DNA of 35,394 bases from Lachnospiraceae bacterium (GCA_900770785.1 CAAGLJ010000096.1:1-35394), one strand, 5' to 3'; positions 22,185-30,095 are shown, counted from the stretch's first letter. Numbers and translations: made by a program. The notes: generated from the sequence alone by a model not told the origin.

Positions 22185-22976
22185 TTATCCTATCATGATA
22201 CATCCTGCCAGATAGATGAGTATGACCCCATAGGCCAGCCTGTCTCTTTTTTGGTAAACCAGAGGCTTCATTCTGGTTCGGTTATCTCCCCCCCGATAGC
22301 ATCTGGCTTCCATTGCCATCGCCAGGTCATTTGCCCGCCGAAAGGCAGAAATAAACAAAGGCACCAGCAAAGGAACCATAGCCTTTGCTTTTTTCAGCAG
22401 ATTTCCGCTCTCAAAATCTGCTCCCCGGGCAATTTGAGCCTTCATAATTTTATCTGTTTCTTCCATCAAAATGGGAATAAATCTCAGGGCTATAGACATC
22501 ATCATAGCAATTTCATGTACTGGTACTTTAATTTTGCCTAAAGGCTTCATTAACCGTTCCATACCATCCGTCAGATTGTTGGGGGTAGTGGTCAGGGTCA
22601 TTACGGAGGATCCGATAATCAGAAAAGATAAGCGAACCGCCATCATTACCGCCACCTTTAGTCCTTCTTTGGTAATGCTTAGCTTCCATATGCTGATCAG
22701 TGTTTCACCCGGAGTCAGAAACAGGTTGAAAATCACCGTTAACAACAGCAAAAAGACGATTGACTTCATTCCCTTGACCATGAACTTAAAGGGTACATTG
22801 GAAAGACGAATCATTACCCCCAGAAAAAGAGCGGCTACCAGATAGCCCCATACACTCTGAACCAGAAAAAGGGACAGAATGTAGGCAATGGTCGCCACCA
22901 GCTTTACCCGGGGATCCAGTCTGTGTATGACCGACTCCGTCTGATAATATTGTCCTAAGGTAATATCTTTTAACAT
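22185..22976 (-). CDS. ecfT: ECF transporter transmembrane subunit EcfT
   Basis: I take the ATG at 22,974-22,976 (MLKDITLGQYYQTESVIHRL), 263 residues, because it follows GTAGGA and matches the family start; the longer frame runs into ecfA2. There are several hydrophobic helices. The C-terminal coupling helices carry ARGADFESGNLLKKAKAMVP and AMEARCYRGG, the two Ala-Arg motifs that contact the ATPases. It forms the shared energizing module that serves various vitamin- or metal-binding S components encoded elsewhere. Confidence 0.94.
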   Translation of the reverse strand: MLKDITLGQYYQTESVIHRLDPRVKLVATIAYILSLFLVQSVWGYLVAALFLGVMIRLSNVPFKFMVKGMKSIVFLLLLTVIFNLFLTPGETLISIWKLSITKEGLKVAVMMAVRLSFLIIGSSVMTLTTTPNNLTDGMERLMKPLGKIKVPVHEIAMMMSIALRFIPILMEETDKIMKAQIARGADFESGNLLKKAKAMVPLLVPLFISAFRRANDLAMAMEARCYRGGDNRTRMKPLVYQKRDRLAYGVILIYLAGCIMIG

Positions 22977-22989
22977 AAGTCTGCTGTTC

Positions 22990-23844
22990 CTACTTTCTAT
23001 TTTTAAAGCACCGCAAAATTTCCCGCTTTGCTTCATCAATCGTCGTCACATTCGTATTTATCGCAAAGCCTTCCTTTTTCAGACGATTCATAATATAGGT
23101 CATCTGGGGCGCTGCCAGTCCGATCTGTTCCAGCTCATCAGCATGCATAAATACATTCCCTGGTGTATCATCGTATAAAACCTGTCCCTGATTCATCACA
23201 ATAATCCGCTCCACATACTCCGCTACGTCTTCCATACTGTGGGACACCAGGATGATGGTCATTCCGGTCTCTTCCTTCAGCTTCTTTATCTGCCCAAGAA
23301 TTTCGTCTCTTCCTTTAGGATCCAGTCCTGCTGTAGGCTCATCCAGAATTAACACCTCAGGACGCATGGCCAGTACACCTGCAATAGCTACTCTTCGCTT
23401 CTGACCTCCTGACAGCTCAAAAGGCGAGTGATAGAACTGGTCATCCTCTACTCCTGCTCTTTTCAATGCCTCATAGGCCCTTAGCTCCACTTCTTTTTCC
23501 CCCAGCCCCAGATTTTTGGGGCCAAAGCATACATCCTCAAAAACGGTAACTTCAAATAACTGATGCTCCGGATACTGGAATACCAGACCTACCCTGCTGC
23601 GAAGCTCCTTCCTGTTATAATCCCTGTCTCCTATATCCTGCCCATTAAAATAAACGCTTCCACTGGTAGGAGACAATAATCCGTTTAAATGCTGCACCAG
23701 AGTGGATTTTCCCGAACCGGTATGACCAATAAGGCCAATAAACTGTCCATCAGGGATGACCAGATTAATATCCTTTAAGGCAGCTACTGCCAGCTTGGTA
23801 TCCGCTCCATAAATATAGTTTACGTGGTCTAAAATCAATGACAT
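22990..23844 (-). CDS. ecfA2: ECF transporter ATP-binding subunit EcfA2
   Basis: The 284-residue ABC ATPase has Walker A GHTGSGKST, signature LSGGQKRR, and Walker B/D-loop LILDEPTAGLDP, followed by the H-loop in VSHSMEDVAEY. The C-terminal extension (EQIGLAAPQMTYIMNRLKKE) is typical of the ECF family. It pairs with EcfA1. It precedes ecfT closely and follows ecfA1 by 60 bases. Confidence 0.95.
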   Translation of the reverse strand: MSLILDHVNYIYGADTKLAVAALKDINLVIPDGQFIGLIGHTGSGKSTLVQHLNGLLSPTSGSVYFNGQDIGDRDYNRKELRSRVGLVFQYPEHQLFEVTVFEDVCFGPKNLGLGEKEVELRAYEALKRAGVEDDQFYHSPFELSGGQKRRVAIAGVLAMRPEVLILDEPTAGLDPKGRDEILGQIKKLKEETGMTIILVSHSMEDVAEYVERIIVMNQGQVLYDDTPGNVFMHADELEQIGLAAPQMTYIMNRLKKEGFAINTNVTTIDEAKREILRCFKNRK

Positions 23845-23904
23845 AATCTCTTCTCTTTTCTTACGGCAGTTTTATGCCAGCTTCATGCCAAATTGCTGTT
23901 TTGC

Positions 23905-24771
23905 TTAGTATTCACCTGTCTGCCTTATTTTTTTCAATTCTGCCGTCAGCTCATCCATCGTCAAAATTCCCGGTGGCAAAGGCAGTCCGCTCTTTTTCAA
24001 TTCATAAGCAAGCTCCGTCACCTGAGGTACATCCAGCCTCAGGCTTCTCAAGTCCTCTACCTGGGAAAAAATATCCCTGGGTACACCCTGCATGACTACC
24101 TTACCATTATCCATTACATACACCCTGTCCGCATGGATAACCTCTTCCATATAGTGGGTAATCAAAATAACCGTAATTCCTTCTGCCTGGTTCAATGCAC
24201 GAATAGCACGAATAACCTCTTTTCGCCCATTGGGATCCAGCATGGCGGTAGGCTCATCCAGAATGATACACTTGGGATGCATGGCAATGACCCCCGCAAT
24301 GGATACCCGCTGCTTCTGTCCGCCGGACAGCTTGTTTGGTGAATGCTTACGGTATTGATACATTCCTACAGCCTTCAGGCTTTCTTCTACCCTTGCCCAT
24401 ATTTCCTCTGTAGGTACGCTTAAATTTTCCGGTCCAAAGCCCACATCCTCTTCCACCACCTGCCCGATAATCTGGTTATCCGGATTCTGAAATACCATAC
24501 CTGCGGACTGGCGAATATTCCATATATCTGCCTGATCAGCGGTATCCTTTCCATCCACCCATACAGTTCCTTCTGTGGGATAAAGAAGAGCATTCAGATG
24601 CTTTGCCAATGTAGATTTACCGGAGCCATTATGTCCCAGTATAGCTACAAACTCTCCCTCCCGGATGTCCAGGTTAACTCCATCCACAGCCCGGAGAATT
24701 CCCTCTACATTTCCTTCTTCATCCCTGCGAATATATTCAAATGCCAGATTAATGGCTTTAATGATTCCCAT
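23905..24771 (-). CDS. ecfA1: ECF transporter ATP-binding subunit EcfA1
   Basis: The 288-residue ABC ATPase has Walker A GHNGSGKST, signature LSGGQKQR and Walker B/D-loop IILDEPTAMLDP, with ITHYMEEV as H-loop. With EcfA2 and EcfT it makes the ATP-driven module for uptake of vitamins or metals. It is first in the ecf-truA operon. In many relatives it lies directly after rplQ, but here 1.5 kb with another gene pair intervenes. Confidence 0.95.
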   Translation of the reverse strand: MGIIKAINLAFEYIRRDEEGNVEGILRAVDGVNLDIREGEFVAILGHNGSGKSTLAKHLNALLYPTEGTVWVDGKDTADQADIWNIRQSAGMVFQNPDNQIIGQVVEEDVGFGPENLSVPTEEIWARVEESLKAVGMYQYRKHSPNKLSGGQKQRVSIAGVIAMHPKCIILDEPTAMLDPNGRKEVIRAIRALNQAEGITVILITHYMEEVIHADRVYVMDNGKVVMQGVPRDIFSQVEDLRSLRLDVPQVTELAYELKKSGLPLPPGILTMDELTAELKKIRQTGEY

Positions 24772-24917
24772 TCGTCCTGTTCCTTTACTCTGTTAATATA
24801 TTAACGCTAATCACCCAACCCATTGTACTAGAAAACGTAAGTAATTACAATATATGCACCTTCTTTAAAACATCCATCCCCCATTTTTCTTTACCTTGAG
24901 CCGCAGTATATTTTCTA

Positions 24918-24947
24918 ATTCTACATGGAAGCATAATCCTGCGTCAA
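24918..24947 (-). promoter_or_regulatory. Promoter of ecfA1-ecfA2-ecfT-truA
   Basis: TTGACG (24,942-24,947) and TAGAAT (24,918-24,923) on the minus strand have an 18-base spacer. The resulting leader is about 140 bases long; I saw no riboswitch-like structure in it. Confidence 0.6.
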
Positions 24948-25055
24948 TATGATGAAATAAATTTTAATCTTTAGTAAACAAGACAGGTATGCTATAATAA
25001 AAGCACCATAGTGTATAAAATCGACTATCTTGATTCTTCTTTTCGATACACTCAA

Positions 25056-25847
25056 TCAGGAAATCTTATTTCCATGTTTGGAATACTTTATTGCTTCTTT
25101 GCAATATACCGACTGATTGACGCTCCAAACCAAGCAGACAACAAGTGAAGGTAAAAATCCTATTCCGAAGATAAGTGCACAGATGGCAAGCACAATGGCA
25201 AGAAGCGAACAAATAGTGTTGGTTGCACTATACGCCTTAAATGCACACTTGCCAATTAAAATCTTCTCAGCCTCATCACAACTGTCCATCCATTTCTTTT
25301 GGAACTTCGTATCATAGACTGAGGCTGTTTTTTCAGGATTTGTTTTCTTTGCAGCATCCACACATTTTTGCTGGATAATGACCGACTCAATCATAATGAC
25401 GAAGAAAGCTGCAACACCAATAAAAAATGACGAGGTATTTTCCCCGTTTTCAAAAGCAGCAAAACCGCCAGAATAAGATGCTGCGATAAGAAAATAAGCA
25501 ATAATAAGGGCTGCACTGGTGAGCCAAATTATGATGGAAAGTTTTTCATCAACAGTATCCGAGATCTCTTCATTCTCGCCATCCCATGCGGAGAGCAGCT
25601 TTTTTGCTTTTTTATAGAGCAAAACGGAAACAACCGGCACAATGATTGCTATTGCCAACATCAGCCGTGGTGCAATATACGCTCCAAATAACTCTCCTAC
25701 GGTTTTCATACTGCTCGACAGAGTATTAAGACTGTATTTTGCAGAGAAAACTCCTATTGCTCCGCCAACAATTAAGCTAATTACCATAATGAGTATAAAT
25801 TTCGGCATTGCCTTAAGATTTGCTTTCCTGATTTCATTATTATCCAT
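25056..25847 (-). CDS. DUF3169-family membrane protein
   Basis: The product has 263 residues from the ATG at 25,845-25,847 (MDNNEIRKANLKAMPKFILI). It has about six hydrophobic segments (near residues 15-35, 55-78, 100-125, 135-155, 205-230 and 235-250) and charged loops between the second and third and the fourth and fifth. The start and layout match DUF3169 proteins, whose function is unknown but which are usually encoded next to a small XRE regulator, as here. The start overlaps the regulator's end by eight bases, so the two are coupled. Confidence 0.8.
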   Translation of the reverse strand: MDNNEIRKANLKAMPKFILIMVISLIVGGAIGVFSAKYSLNTLSSSMKTVGELFGAYIAPRLMLAIAIIVPVVSVLLYKKAKKLLSAWDGENEEISDTVDEKLSIIIWLTSAALIIAYFLIAASYSGGFAAFENGENTSSFFIGVAAFFVIMIESVIIQQKCVDAAKKTNPEKTASVYDTKFQKKWMDSCDEAEKILIGKCAFKAYSATNTICSLLAIVLAICALIFGIGFLPSLVVCLVWSVNQSVYCKEAIKYSKHGNKIS

Positions 25848-26055
25848 TTTCTTTTTCCTCCTGTAAATAAAAAACATCTTCTACCGTAACACCGCATACT
25901 TTTGCAATCGTCAGGGCAAGAGTGACAGATGGTGAATAATCGCCTCGTTCAATAAGGCTGATTGTCTGCCTTGATACACCACACAGACGTCCCATTTCCT
26001 GTTGATTGACATTCAGTGCGGCTCTGCGTTCCTTTAGACGATTTCTCAATACCAT
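25840..26055 (-). CDS. Small XRE-family transcriptional regulator
   Basis: The 71-residue protein starts at 26,053-26,055 (MVLRNRLKERRAALNVNQQE), preceded by AAAGGAGG. It consists of one HTH_3 domain with MGRLCGVSRQTISLIERGDY, the recognition helix being VSRQTISLIER, and ends in YLQEEKENG. It belongs to the YozG/Cro-like class usually paired with a membrane protein. Repeated TGACAAT/ATTGTCA sites in its promoter suggest it represses itself and the DUF3169 gene. Confidence 0.92.
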   Translation of the reverse strand: MVLRNRLKERRAALNVNQQEMGRLCGVSRQTISLIERGDYSPSVTLALTIAKVCGVTVEDVFYLQEEKENG

Positions 26056-26090
26056 AAAATTCCTCCTTTCGACAACCTTATTTGTCTTAT

Positions 26091-26143
26091 TGACAATTTT
26101 TATTGTCATTTTGCATTATAATATTGTCATTATACTTTGTCAA
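26091..26143 (-). promoter_or_regulatory. Promoter and operators of the XRE-DUF3169 pair
   Basis: Consensus boxes TTGACA (26,138-26,143) and TATAAT (26,115-26,120) are 17 bases apart on the minus strand. TGACAAT occurs between the boxes, and TGACAATAAAAATTGTCA forms a perfect 18-bp inverted repeat at 26,091-26,108 near the start site. These look like binding sites for the XRE protein. Confidence 0.85.
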
Positions 26144-26172
26144 TAGATTTTATAAATTTGTTTTTTGGCACA

Positions 26173-26215
26173 AAAAGACAGCGTAAAAGGCATTTTGCCT
26201 TCTACGCTGTCTTTT
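26173..26215. terminator. Terminator of the alpha operon
   Basis: AAAAGACAGCGTA pairs with TACGCTGTCTTTT, and the stem extends into AAGGCA/TGCCTT. T-runs are present in both directions. It lies about 105 bases after the rplQ stop. Confidence 0.92.
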
Positions 26216-26319
26216 CTTCTCCGCATCGCCCATTGAGTTGTATTTCTTTGATATTTTCAAATTACTTCCTTATGTGGCGTTGACATTTACTGTATCTCTT
26301 TTTAGATTACTGTTTACTC

Positions 26320-26844
26320 TTATACTAATTCAAGTACAACTTCCATAGCAGCATCACCTTTACGCTGCCCAATTTTAATGATTCTGGTGTAACCACCCTT
26401 ACGATTAACATATTTAGGCGCGATTTCATCAAACATCTTCGCTACCAGGTCAACCTCTTTTCTGTCACGCTTCTTACCAGGATTCTCAACTACAGGATAA
26501 AGAACACGCAAAATCTGTCTTCTTGCATGAAGTCTGGAAGGTAAATCCTTCTTAATTTCCTTTTCCACTTCATCATAAATGGTCACTTTCTTGCCATCAA
26601 CTACTTCTTTTACTCTCTTACCATCCTTATCCTTACGGGGAACCTTAGCAGTGACCTTAACGGTCTCAAAGTTGTCTTTTTCCTTTACTGCTAACGCAAT
26701 AAGACCCTCAACCTGTTTCTGTACTTCCTTAGCCTTAGCCTGGGTAGTAACGATTTTACCATGATATAACAGATTAGTAACCTGGTTTCTTAATAATGCT
26801 TTTCTCTGAGAAGAAGTTCTTCCCAATTTTCTGTATTTTGCCAT
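26320..26844 (-). CDS. rplQ: 50S ribosomal protein L17 (long form)
   Basis: The 174-residue protein has the L17 core at both ends: KYRKLGRTSSQRKALLRNQV at the start and GGYTRIIKIGQRKGDAAMEV at the end. It carries an insertion of about 50 residues in the middle (PRKDKDGKRVKEVVDGKKVT and onward), longer than the 110-125 residues of most bacteria. Such long L17 proteins occur in Lachnospiraceae. It is the last gene of the alpha operon. The gap after rpoA is 218 bases, unusually long, and carries conserved structure. Confidence 0.96.
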   Translation of the reverse strand: MAKYRKLGRTSSQRKALLRNQVTNLLYHGKIVTTQAKAKEVQKQVEGLIALAVKEKDNFETVKVTAKVPRKDKDGKRVKEVVDGKKVTIYDEVEKEIKKDLPSRLHARRQILRVLYPVVENPGKKRDRKEVDLVAKMFDEIAPKYVNRKGGYTRIIKIGQRKGDAAMEVVLELV

Positions 26845-26918
26845 TTTTTAATTCTCCATTCAAGAATTCATCCGGCCACGCTCTTTGGACTTACTTACCG
26901 AATGAGGGAGGCTTACGC

Positions 26919-26975
26919 CCATTTTCAGTTTCATTATTCCAGCAGGTACACACTCTTCGGTTTTACCACACCTGC
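26919..26975 (-). promoter_or_regulatory. Repeated alpha-operon element, copy 2 (before rplQ)
   Basis: Reading on the minus strand, GCAGGTGTGGTA (26,964-26,975) is followed after exactly 24 bases by GAATAATGAAAC and then AAATGG. The same blocks with the same 24-base spacing occur before rpsM (29,781-29,836). In this copy GCAGGT can pair with ACCTGC inside the spacer. I infer a structured RNA or protein-binding site. Confidence 0.6.
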
Positions 26976-27033
26976 CTCCTATTAGGGCTTCATACCTTCA
27001 ATTAAACAAAATCTTTGAGATTTTCCAGAAGGA

Positions 27034-27060
27034 ATGCAAGCTACCATATATGGCTTGCAT
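27034..27060 (-). other. Hairpin just after rpoA
   Basis: ATGCAAGC/GCTTGCAT, an 8-bp perfect stem with an 11-base loop, begins two bases after the rpoA stop. It has no T-run, so it is probably an mRNA stability or processing element that sets rplQ apart from rpoA. Confidence 0.5.
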
Positions 27061-27062
27061 TT

Positions 27063-28022
27063 TTAGTCCTCACTGGGAGTCAATTGAAGCCCTAATTCCT
27101 TTAATTTTGCCAAAACTTCCTCTAAAGATTTACGGCCCAGATTACGAACCTTCATCATATCTTCAGAAGTCTTATTCGTTAATTCCTCTACAGTATTGAT
27201 ACCGGCCCTCTTTAAGCAGTTGTAGGAGCGGACAGACAGCTCCAACTCATCAATACTCATTTCCAGAACCTTTTCTTTTTCGTCATCTTCCTTCTCTACC
27301 ATAACTTCTGCAGTCTTGGCATTTTCAGAAAGGTCGATAAACAGGCTTAAATGCTCACTGAGTACCTTTGCAGCCAGACTAACGGCTTCATCAGGCTCAA
27401 GAGTGCCGTTGGTAAATACATCCAGAGTCAGCTTATCATAGTCGGTAATCTGGCCCACACGTGTATTTGCCACCGTCAGGTTAACCCGTTCAACTGGTGT
27501 ATAGATAGAATCCACTGCAATCACACCGATTGGCAGTTCATCGTCTTTATTCTTGTCAGCGCTTACATATCCTCTGCCTTTGGTAATGGTAAGCTCCATA
27601 TACAGCTTACTCTCCTTGCCGCCGCTTAAGGTAGCAATTACCAAATCAGGATTCATGATTTCAATGTCCGGATCTACCTGAATATCGGATGCTCTTACCA
27701 CACCCTCACCTTCAAACTCGATATAGGCTGTTTTGGGTTCATTAGTCTCACTATTATTTTTAATAGCAAGACTCTTGATGTTCATGACAATCTCGGTAAC
27801 ATCTTCCTTCACACCAGGAATTGAACTGAATTCGTGCAATACACCTTCAATTTTCACCTGGCTAACTGCTGCACCTGGTAAAGAAGAGAGCATAATTCTT
27901 CTTAAAGAATTACCCAATGTAATACCGTAGCCTCTTTCTAATGGTTCCACTACAAATCGGCCATACTTTTTGTCTTCAGAGATTTCTTCAACCTCAATAT
28001 TTGGTCTTTCAAAATCAAACAT
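27063..28022 (-). CDS. rpoA: RNA polymerase alpha subunit
   Basis: The 319-residue protein starts at 28,020-28,022 (MFDFERPNIEVEEISEDKKY) after AAAGGAGGG. The N-terminal dimerization domain (LERGYGITLGNSLRRIMLSS, EFSSIPGVKEDVTEIVMNIK) and the C-terminal DNA-binding domain (ELELSVRSYNCLKRAGINTV, MMKVRNLGRKSLEEV) are both complete, joined by an acidic linker. Confidence 0.98.
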   Translation of the reverse strand: MFDFERPNIEVEEISEDKKYGRFVVEPLERGYGITLGNSLRRIMLSSLPGAAVSQVKIEGVLHEFSSIPGVKEDVTEIVMNIKSLAIKNNSETNEPKTAYIEFEGEGVVRASDIQVDPDIEIMNPDLVIATLSGGKESKLYMELTITKGRGYVSADKNKDDELPIGVIAVDSIYTPVERVNLTVANTRVGQITDYDKLTLDVFTNGTLEPDEAVSLAAKVLSEHLSLFIDLSENAKTAEVMVEKEDDEKEKVLEMSIDELELSVRSYNCLKRAGINTVEELTNKTSEDMMKVRNLGRKSLEEVLAKLKELGLQLTPSED

Positions 28023-28062
28023 GCAAATACCCTCCTTTACGAGCAAACTATACTACTTAGGC

Positions 28063-28659
28063 TTATTTAGAATATAACTCGACGATAAGCATTTCATTTA
28101 CAGGAACGTCAATTTCTTCTCTGGTAGGAAGGTTCTTAACAGTACCCTTGAAGTTTTCCTGATCTACATCAAGCCATGCGGGAACCAAACGTCCTGCTGT
28201 CACTTCAACGATATCTTTATATCTCTGTAAGGATTTGGATTTTTCTCTGATTTCAATTACGTCTCCAGCCTTAACTAAATAAGAAGGAATATTGATACAT
28301 TTTCCATTTACTAAAACGTGCTTGTGTCCAACAACCTGTCTTGCTTCTCTTCTGGTTCTTGCAAATCCCATTCTGAAAATAACGCTATCCAGTCTGGACT
28401 CCAGAATGGTCATCAGGTTTTCACCAGTAAGACCGGTCATCATTCTGTCTGCTTTTTCGTAGTAGTTTCTGAAAGGTTTCTCAAGAACACCATAGATAAA
28501 TTTCGCTTTCTGCTTTTCTCTTAACTGAAGACCATACTCGCTCATCTTCTTGTTTGCTCTTGCATTGCTTCTGTTTGATTTCTTATCATATCCTAAATAA
28601 ACAGGATCTAAATTAAGGGATCTGCATCTTTTTAATACAGGAACTCTATTTACTGCCAT
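28063..28659 (-). CDS. rpsD: 30S ribosomal protein S4
   Basis: The 198-residue protein has an N-terminal domain lacking the zinc-binding cysteine set (a C-minus S4) and an S4 RNA-binding domain with LESRLDSVIFRMGFARTRRE and GHKHVLVNGKCINIPSYLVK. It nucleates 30S assembly. A CCTCCC/GGGAGG hairpin (28,692-28,705) lies in the leader close to the RBS; in Bacillus S4 binds its own leader, so autoregulation is possible, though this is not shown here. Confidence 0.97.
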   Translation of the reverse strand: MAVNRVPVLKRCRSLNLDPVYLGYDKKSNRSNARANKKMSEYGLQLREKQKAKFIYGVLEKPFRNYYEKADRMMTGLTGENLMTILESRLDSVIFRMGFARTRREARQVVGHKHVLVNGKCINIPSYLVKAGDVIEIREKSKSLQRYKDIVEVTAGRLVPAWLDVDQENFKGTVKNLPTREEIDVPVNEMLIVELYSK

Positions 28660-28767
28660 CTTAAATTTCCTCCAATGATTGTTTACAGTATCCTCCCCAG
28701 GGAGGCATACTTTCTTCCAACAAAATATAAATTATAATTATAACAATAGCAAAGCAATTATCGGTAA

Positions 28768-29163
28768 TTATACACGACGACGCTTAGGGGGACGACAACC
28801 GTTATGGGGTACAGGGGTTACGTCTCTGATACTGGTTACTTCAAGTCCACATGCCTGAAGGGCACGAATTGCTGCTTCACGTCCTGAGCCAGGTCCTTTT
28901 ACAAAAACATCTACTGTCTTAAGTCCATGAATTAAAGCTGCTTTGGTAGCAGTTTCAGCAGCCATCTGTGCTGCATATGGAGTAGATTTCCTTGAACCTC
29001 TAAAACCAAGACCACCGGCACTTGCCCAGCTTAAAGCGTTACCTTCAGCATCTGTTAATGTTACGATTGTATTATTAAAAGAAGACTGAATATGTGCCTG
29101 TCCACGTTCAACGTTTTTCTTAATACGCTTTTTTGTTACTTTTTTTGCAACTTTTTTAGCCAT
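28768..29163 (-). CDS. rpsK: 30S ribosomal protein S11
   Basis: The 131-residue S11 has a lysine-rich N-terminus (AKKVAKKVTKKRIKKNVERG), the core QSSFNNTIVTLTDAEGNALS and the conserved end VTPVPHNGCRPPKRRRV. Confidence 0.98.
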   Translation of the reverse strand: MAKKVAKKVTKKRIKKNVERGQAHIQSSFNNTIVTLTDAEGNALSWASAGGLGFRGSRKSTPYAAQMAAETATKAALIHGLKTVDVFVKGPGSGREAAIRALQACGLEVTSIRDVTPVPHNGCRPPKRRRV

Positions 29164-29216
29164 TTTAAACTAACCTACTTTCTTAACTTGAATCTTTACT
29201 TGCTGCTTTTTTACTA

Positions 29217-29292
29217 ATGCTATTTTCTAAAAAGAAATAGTTTGATATATGCTATTTCTTGAAGAAAAAATAGTCTCGTTTATGCTATTTTT
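29217..29292. repeat. A+T-rich tandem hairpin repeats between rpsM and rpsK
   Basis: ATGCTATTT begins at 29,217, 29,249 and 29,282 (periods 32 and 33). Each of the first two copies continues into a short stem (CTATTT...AAATAG types). The last copy overlaps the rpsM stop. It fills most of the 121-base gap. Confidence 0.6.
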
Positions 29293-29653
29293 TCTTGTTT
29301 GCCACAGTACGCTTGGGACCTTTTCTGGTTCTTGCATTGGTCTTTGTCTTCTGACCACGAACCGGAAGTCCTTTTCTGTGACGAATACCTCTGTAGCATC
29401 CGATTTCCTGTAGTCTCTTAATATTCAGCGCGATTTCTCTTCTCAAATCACCTTCTACAGTCATTGTTTTATCAACAACCTCAGCGATTCTCTTTACTTC
29501 GTCATCGGTCAACTCTCTAACACGAGTGTCGGGATTAACACCAGCCTCAGTCAAAATCCTGTTAGAGCTTACTCTGCCAATTCCGTAGATATAGGTTAAA
29601 CCGATTTCCACACGTTTTTCTCTAGGTAAATCAACACCTGCGATACGAGCCAT
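29285..29653 (-). CDS. rpsM: 30S ribosomal protein S13
   Basis: The 122-residue S13 runs from ARIAGVDLPREKRVEIGLTY through the helix-two-turn-helix to the basic end RTRKGPKRTVANKKK. It is preceded by a good RBS and by a 328-base gap full of secondary structure. Confidence 0.98.
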   Translation of the reverse strand: MARIAGVDLPREKRVEIGLTYIYGIGRVSSNRILTEAGVNPDTRVRELTDDEVKRIAEVVDKTMTVEGDLRREIALNIKRLQEIGCYRGIRHRKGLPVRGQKTKTNARTRKGPKRTVANKKK

Positions 29654-29701
29654 TTACGTTTCCTCCGTTTTCCTTTTTTGTTAATCGTTACTAATTGATT
29701 G

Positions 29702-29772
29702 GGGTAAAAGCTTACCCGGCCGGACATTAATCCGGCTTATCCGATACTCGGATGCTGTTTTCTTTTGAAAAC
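29702..29772 (-). promoter_or_regulatory. Four consecutive hairpins in the rpsM leader
   Basis: In transcript order: GTTTTC/GAAAAC (29,757-29,772), ATCCGA/TCGGAT (29,739-29,753), GCCGGA/TCCGGC (29,719-29,736) and GGGTAA/TTACCC (29,702-29,717). Every stem is a perfect 6 bp with a 3-6 base loop, and they are almost back to back. In Escherichia coli the S4 target of the alpha operon lies at this same place, before rpsM; similarity in sequence is not claimed. Confidence 0.65.
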
Positions 29773-29780
29773 AAACTGCA

Positions 29781-29836
29781 CCATTTGTGTTACATTATTC
29801 TCGGTATCAAAAAGTAATTTCCCGTACCACACCTGC
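29781..29836 (-). promoter_or_regulatory. Repeated alpha-operon element, copy 1 (before rpsM)
   Basis: On the minus strand GCAGGTGTGGTA (29,825-29,836), a 24-base spacer, GAATAATGTAAC (29,789-29,800), then AAATGG. The blocks match copy 2 before rplQ in 12 of 12 and 11 of 12 positions at the same spacing. It lies directly upstream of the four-hairpin run. Confidence 0.6.
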
Positions 29837-29981
29837 TGTACGTTCCATTATCTTTACTGTGCCTTTTCATAACGGGACAGTGTATCTTAAATACCTTCCA
29901 GTATTATATATAGAAAAAACACATCCTGCTTCCACTCAAAATAATGCGACAGTCAATTCATTATGGTCATTTTTAAATGAA

Positions 29982-30095
29982 TTATCCCTGTCTCTGTTTG
30001 TGCTTGGGATTTTCACAGATAATTCTGATTGCTCCCTTTCTTTTAATAATCTTGCACTTTTCACAAATTGGTTTTACTGATGATCTGACCTTCAT
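29982..30095 (-). CDS. rpmJ: 50S ribosomal protein L36
   Basis: The 37-residue protein is MKVRSSVKPICEKCKIIKRK followed by GAIRIICENPKHKQRQG. Its zinc ligands C11, C14, C27 and H32 are all present, so this is the zinc (C-plus) form. AGGTG precedes the ATG. It sits between infA and rpsM as usual. Confidence 0.97.
   Translation of the reverse strand: MKVRSSVKPICEKCKIIKRKGAIRIICENPKHKQRQG

Noticed and set aside
24985..25005. A plus-strand TATAAT box (GCTATAATA) downstream of the DUF3169 gene
   Set aside because: No matching -35 and no plus-strand gene downstream; probably chance in an A+T-rich spacer.
29217..29292. CRISPR-like array
   Set aside because: Only about 2.3 short A+T-rich units with no unique spacers and no cas genes; it is a tandem hairpin repeat.
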